Of a stretch of 64,000 nucleotides of DNA, positions 61,392 through 64,000 are shown piece by piece. How positions within the stretch are numbered: the first letter of the stretch is position 1; each line of letters opens with the position of its first letter. The notes beneath the pieces were generated by a model. The model ran no database searches and had not been told where the DNA came from. It saw only the letters and a list, made by a program, of their open reading frames with translations. The DNA is from Flavobacteriaceae bacterium R38 (lineage in GTDB: Bacteria > Bacteroidota > Bacteroidia > Flavobacteriales > Flavobacteriaceae): assembly GCA_009901575.1 (NCBI GenBank), contig WXYP01000003.1, forward strand, positions 124,001 to 188,000, in the 5' to 3' direction. Position numbers and translations under genes: made by a program.

Positions 61392-61931
61392 TTATTCCTC
61401 GGTCACAAATCGTTTATCTGTAGACATAACAGTACCGCAATTTGAACAGGTACGCAATGCTTCAGAATTGTAAAAATGGTTGAAATGTGATAAAAAATCT
61501 TTCTCTATATCGTGTAACTCAAAGTATACATCATGTAATTTATTATTACAATTATCGCAGTACCATAATAATCCGTCCTTAAAATTTTTTCCTGCTCTTT
61601 TTCGTTCGATGACTAAGCCTATAGAACCTTCAGAACGTACAGGAGAATGAGGTATTTTGGCAGGGTGCAAATACATATCTCCCGCATTTAATTCCATTTC
61701 TTTACGTTTTCCGTCTTCCTGGATAATCACTTTAATGCTTCCTTCCAACTGATAAAATAATTCTTCGGTTTCATTATAATGATAATCTTTTCGGGCATTA
61801 GGCCCGGCAACAATCATTACAATATAATCACCTGCATCTTTGTATAAGTTTTTGTTTCCTACAGGAGGCTTTAAAAGATTCCTGTTTTCTTCAATCCATT
61901 TTGTTAAATTAAAAGGAGGAGCGATAGCCAT
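61392..61931 (-). CDS. 3-hydroxyanthranilate 3,4-dioxygenase
   Basis: The protein has 179 residues, the length of bacterial HAO (gene names nbaC or haoC). Iron ligands His51, Glu57 and His95 (YHYNETEELFYQ, IPHSPVR), substrate-binding Arg47 and Arg99, and the rubredoxin-like cysteines Cys125, Cys128, Cys162 and Cys165 (YCDNCN, CSNCG) all fall at the positions known for the Cupriavidus enzyme. It opens the ring of 3-hydroxyanthranilate in tryptophan breakdown via kynurenine, giving the precursor of quinolinate. It is first in a two-gene unit with the ALDH gene. Confidence 0.93.
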   Translation of the reverse strand: MAIAPPFNLTKWIEENRNLLKPPVGNKNLYKDAGDYIVMIVAGPNARKDYHYNETEELFYQLEGSIKVIIQEDGKRKEMELNAGDMYLHPAKIPHSPVRSEGSIGLVIERKRAGKNFKDGLLWYCDNCNNKLHDVYFELHDIEKDFLSHFNHFYNSEALRTCSNCGTVMSTDKRFVTEE

Positions 61932-62090
61932 AATATATCTAAAATTATAAGGAATAAAGGTAAAGATTTATTACTATTTTTAAGTAATTTTAGCCGTATT
62001 TAAATCATGATATAAGGCATATTTAATGTTGTCAGGATGTTATTAGCTATACGTCTTATATTTTAATGAACAACTTTTAAATCAATAATA

Positions 62091-62600
62091 ATGGCAGGAT
62101 CTAAATTTAATGAACTTTGCAGTGCTTACAGTAATGCACAAACCAACTTTGAAAACTTCAGGCTCGATTGTCATTCGATAGCTACTTCGCTGGTCGATGA
62201 AATCAAAAAATACATGGAGATTCCTGAGCAGCGATTCAGTCTTTATAAAATAAATCAGAATAATGAATTCCAGGTAGTACCTCCATCTTTGGTAAATGCA
62301 TTGGTGCTGAGTAATGATTCTTACTGGCATTTTGGGGTAGGATTAACTGTATGTAAGGCCGATAATAGCCTACAGGAAGAACTTATCCTTGTACATTTAA
62401 TGATACGTAAAGAAATTGACAACCAGTTTTTTGTAAAATACGCCAATCATGAAGAAGAGTTCGAAGTGTTTAAAGACCAACCCGAGAGTTTCCATTCTTT
62501 CTTTGACTTTTTACATGAAACTATTATTGAATCGTATAAAGAGAGATTGCAGCAGTTTTTAGGAGAAAAGACAGAACGTAAATTAGGATATTTACAATAA
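62091..62600 (+). CDS. Hypothetical cytoplasmic protein
   Basis: The protein has 169 residues with no signal peptide or membrane segment and no motif I recognise. It is mostly helical at both ends (FENFRLDCHSIATSLVDEIK, IIESYKERLQQFLGEKTERK) with a central beta region (YWHFGVGLTVCKA, ELILVHLMIRKE). Codon use resembles the neighbours and the frame is clean, so it is a real gene. It is divergent from the 3-hydroxyanthranilate dioxygenase gene. Confidence 0.6.
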   Translation: MAGSKFNELCSAYSNAQTNFENFRLDCHSIATSLVDEIKKYMEIPEQRFSLYKINQNNEFQVVPPSLVNALVLSNDSYWHFGVGLTVCKADNSLQEELILVHLMIRKEIDNQFFVKYANHEEEFEVFKDQPESFHSFFDFLHETIIESYKERLQQFLGEKTERKLGYLQ

Positions 62601-62624
62601 GGTCTGATTTTTACAATCGTATAT

Positions 62625-62704
62625 AAAAAGACAAGTCCCGAAAAGTAGGATTCGGGACTTGTTTCTTGTTAAACTATAGTAAATTAAAGCTTGGGGCTGT
62701 TTTA
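62625..62704 (-). ncRNA. Candidate small RNA 3
   Basis: On the minus strand the transcript would begin after the shared promoter, contain TAGTAAAACAGCCCCAAGCT, and end in ACAAGTCCCGAA / TTCGGGACTTGT (12-bp perfect stem, loop TCCTACTT) followed by CTTTTTAT. The predicted length is about 75-80 nt. Loop and leader words match candidates 1 and 2, while the stem is different. The hairpin can also terminate the convergent gene ending at 62600. Confidence 0.6.
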
Positions 62705-62800
62705 CTATGTAATACTATTACCATTTTGACACTTTAAACATACCACGAGAAAATATTTTATTAAAATTAATGTTGTGAAATGATGGAAAGTTGTTGTGAA
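62705..62800 (-). promoter_or_regulatory. Control region of candidate small RNA 3
   Basis: Read on the minus strand, the ACAACA boxes start at 62797 and 62776, 21 bp apart as in copies 1 and 2. They are followed by GTATGTTTAAAGTGTCAAAA and TGGTAATAGTATTACAT. The -33 box is TTTA instead of TTTG and the -7 box is weaker. It is the most diverged copy. Confidence 0.6.
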
Positions 62801-62869
62801 ATAAGAATATATATAATTGACTTCGTCAGATCAGTGATTTTTGATCTTTTGTTTGCTTAGCATAAACTG

Positions 62870-63095
62870 GCAGGAATCTAAAACCATTTTATCATATTCT
62901 TTTCCTTGATGAAAAGAATCAACCCGTCCGAACGCCCGCCTTGCCTTTCGGTACGGGCGGGAATATCAAGACTGATTTCAAGAAACACAAAATAGGTCGA
63001 TTTCTTTAAAAATGTCCTTTTTACTCACAATTTTAATACTTCAAATTAAAGAGTTCGTGAATCTTCGATTTGGGGAAGCAAAAAAGAATGAAAGA
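62870..63095. repeat. Composite intergenic repeat, diverged copy 6
   Basis: Contains CCCGCCTTGCCTTTCGGTAC then GGGCGGGAATATCAAGACTG (about 62936-62975), as at 21390-21460, and ends GGGGAAGCAAAAAAGAATGA, a weak form of the terminal hairpin. Same orientation as the other copies. No gene is seen between 62805 and 63114. Confidence 0.6.
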
Positions 63096-63114
63096 ATAAG
63101 TCCTTATAATCATT

Positions 63115-64000
63115 TTATTCAGTTTTAGAAGAAATTTTATTGAACTTTAACCCTTCAACTCCGCTATTCGACACAGAGAAAGCTGTGACATCCCCTGCTT
63201 TGTTTCTAATAAATTCTACTTGATTAAAATTTCTGTTATCACTTATAAAAAGATTATTTTTAATAGGTTTTAATTCAACACCTTTTAATCGTAAATGTTG
63301 TATGATTAATTTTCCATTCTTTATAGCAAGTGAATATGATGTTTCTAATTCTTCACTATAGTAACTTCCTGTATATTCTTTTAAGTTAACAGGATTGTAT
63401 GCATAAAAATTGATAGGATCTCTGTCGTTAATAATGACCTGCATTCTGTCTTCCCCTTGATTATTTTTGTTAAAAATAACACTTACATTTTCTGAGTCAC
63501 CTATCATTTTAAATTCATTTTCACTGATTGGAGCCAGTTTTGTATCATTTCCTCCAGGTCTGGAGTATACTAATGAATCATTTTCTATGATTATATTTCT
63601 GGTATACCATTCTTCAGGCTCCCAATACTTTCCGGTAAATCTCTCTAGCTGTTTACGATTTAGTTTTTTGAATATTTTTGATTTGTGTTTAAAGGTTTTT
63701 CGCTTGTTGTTTTCTTCTTCATAAAACTCATTTAAAAAAAGATCAGCTACTCCAAAAACTTTTTCAATAGGATTAGAAGATGCTTCATTAGCAAGAACAA
63801 CTATAGCCATATTGTGGTCTGGGATGCGAGCAAAATAGGCTCTATATCCTGCATCTGACCCTGAATGTACAATGACATTTATTCCTCTGTAAATACCAAT
63901 AAACTGCCCTAATGCATAACCAGTTTCATTACCATTATTTAATACAGTTCTTGAATTCATTTGATCAATAATGTCAGCATCTCCAACTTTTGGGTTTTCA
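63115..64000 (-). CDS. Serine hydrolase, beta-lactamase/class C-like, N-terminal part missing
   Basis: The frame stays open to the window edge (ENPKVGDADIIDQMNSRTVL precedes an internal Met at 63960), so this is the C-terminal 295 residues. GINVIVHSGSDAGYRAYFAR has the HxG motif that replaces KTG in penicillin-binding-protein-like esterases. IPDHNMAIVVLANEASSNPI is the last strand of the beta-lactamase domain. A tail of about 200 residues with two lipocalin-like beta repeats (FTGKYWEPEEWYTRNIIIEN, YTGSYYSEELETSYSLAIKN) follows, as in many Bacteroidota serine hydrolases. The catalytic SxxK lies outside the window. Confidence 0.82.
   Translation of the reverse strand, partial: ENPKVGDADIIDQMNSRTVLNNGNETGYALGQFIGIYRGINVIVHSGSDAGYRAYFARIPDHNMAIVVLANEASSNPIEKVFGVADLFLNEFYEEENNKRKTFKHKSKIFKKLNRKQLERFTGKYWEPEEWYTRNIIIENDSLVYSRPGGNDTKLAPISENEFKMIGDSENVSVIFNKNNQGEDRMQVIINDRDPINFYAYNPVNLKEYTGSYYSEELETSYSLAIKNGKLIIQHLRLKGVELKPIKNNLFISDNRNFNQVEFIRNKAGDVTAFSVSNSGVEGLKFNKISSKTE

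Noticed and set aside
1-64000. tRNA, rRNA, tmRNA or riboswitch genes
   Set aside because: I looked for tRNA-like GGTTCGAATCC arms and known riboswitch cores in the gaps and found none; a covariance search could still reveal a diverged one.

Overview
The window looks like chromosome from a marine-type member of the Flavobacteriaceae (Bacteroidota). The base composition is low GC. Promoter-like TTTG / TAnnTTTG boxes appear instead of E. coli-type ones. There are several ECF sigma factors with FecR- or RskA-type partners, a TonB-dependent receptor with an STN domain, many lipoproteins and Bacteroidota-type KLSLSK..GG peptide precursors. No tRNA, rRNA, CRISPR array, transposase or prophage gene was seen.

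Layout. 1-3.6 kb: the end of a LamG protein and a large secreted BNR/sortilin-type propeller. 3.9-14.2 kb: a tightly packed seven-gene minus-strand defence operon, transcribed vsr, C5 DNA methyltransferase, DUF3883 nuclease, GHKL (MORC/MutL-like) ATPase, Z1 helicase-like ATPase, DUF4420 PD-(D/E)XK nuclease, AIPR. It lies between two copies of an intergenic repeat. 14.4-25.6 kb: housekeeping and envelope genes (CAP lipoprotein, alpha-2-macroglobulin, HEXXH peptidase, monooxygenase-like protein, outer-membrane barrel) separated by long gaps filled with a composite, hairpin-rich dispersed repeat. 25.9-37.3 kb: glpD, a secreted alpha/beta hydrolase, an ABC ATPase with an ABC-permease/M1-aminopeptidase fusion, an AraC regulator, gpsA and lipoproteins. 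37.4-37.9 kb: two tandem candidate small-RNA genes; a third copy lies at 62.6-62.8 kb on the other strand.

38-53.6 kb holds four ECF sigma modules: sigma/RskA-like next to a divergent fasciclin protein, sigma/HEAT protein, sigma/four-TM protein, and sigma/FecR/TonB-receptor. Between them are a phosphatase, a VTT membrane protein, a methyltransferase, and an SPFH-GYF protein with a zinc-ribbon partner. 53.7-56.3 kb: a metallopeptidase, a DUF6438 lipoprotein and a double-DUF302 protein. 56.4-59.8 kb: an apparently duplicated ribosomal-peptide precursor locus with a TPR-TM-AraC regulator and three GG-leader precursors, one with a C-A-N-T repeat core; no modifying enzyme or transporter is present. 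59.8-64 kb: an ALDH7-type dehydrogenase, 3-hydroxyanthranilate dioxygenase, an unknown protein and the end of a beta-lactamase-fold serine hydrolase.

Most interesting observations. (1) Three small-RNA candidates share a control region with two ACAACA boxes exactly 21 bp apart and a terminator whose stem changes while the TCCTACTT loop is kept. (2) The duplicated precursor locus contains a chimeric 48-residue ORF joining the regulator's signal peptide to a Cys/Thr tail. (3) The defence operon combines methylation, two nucleases, two ATPases and AIPR. (4) The dispersed repeat has stems that change between copies while loops are kept. All function statements rest on motif recognition by eye; no database search was run.
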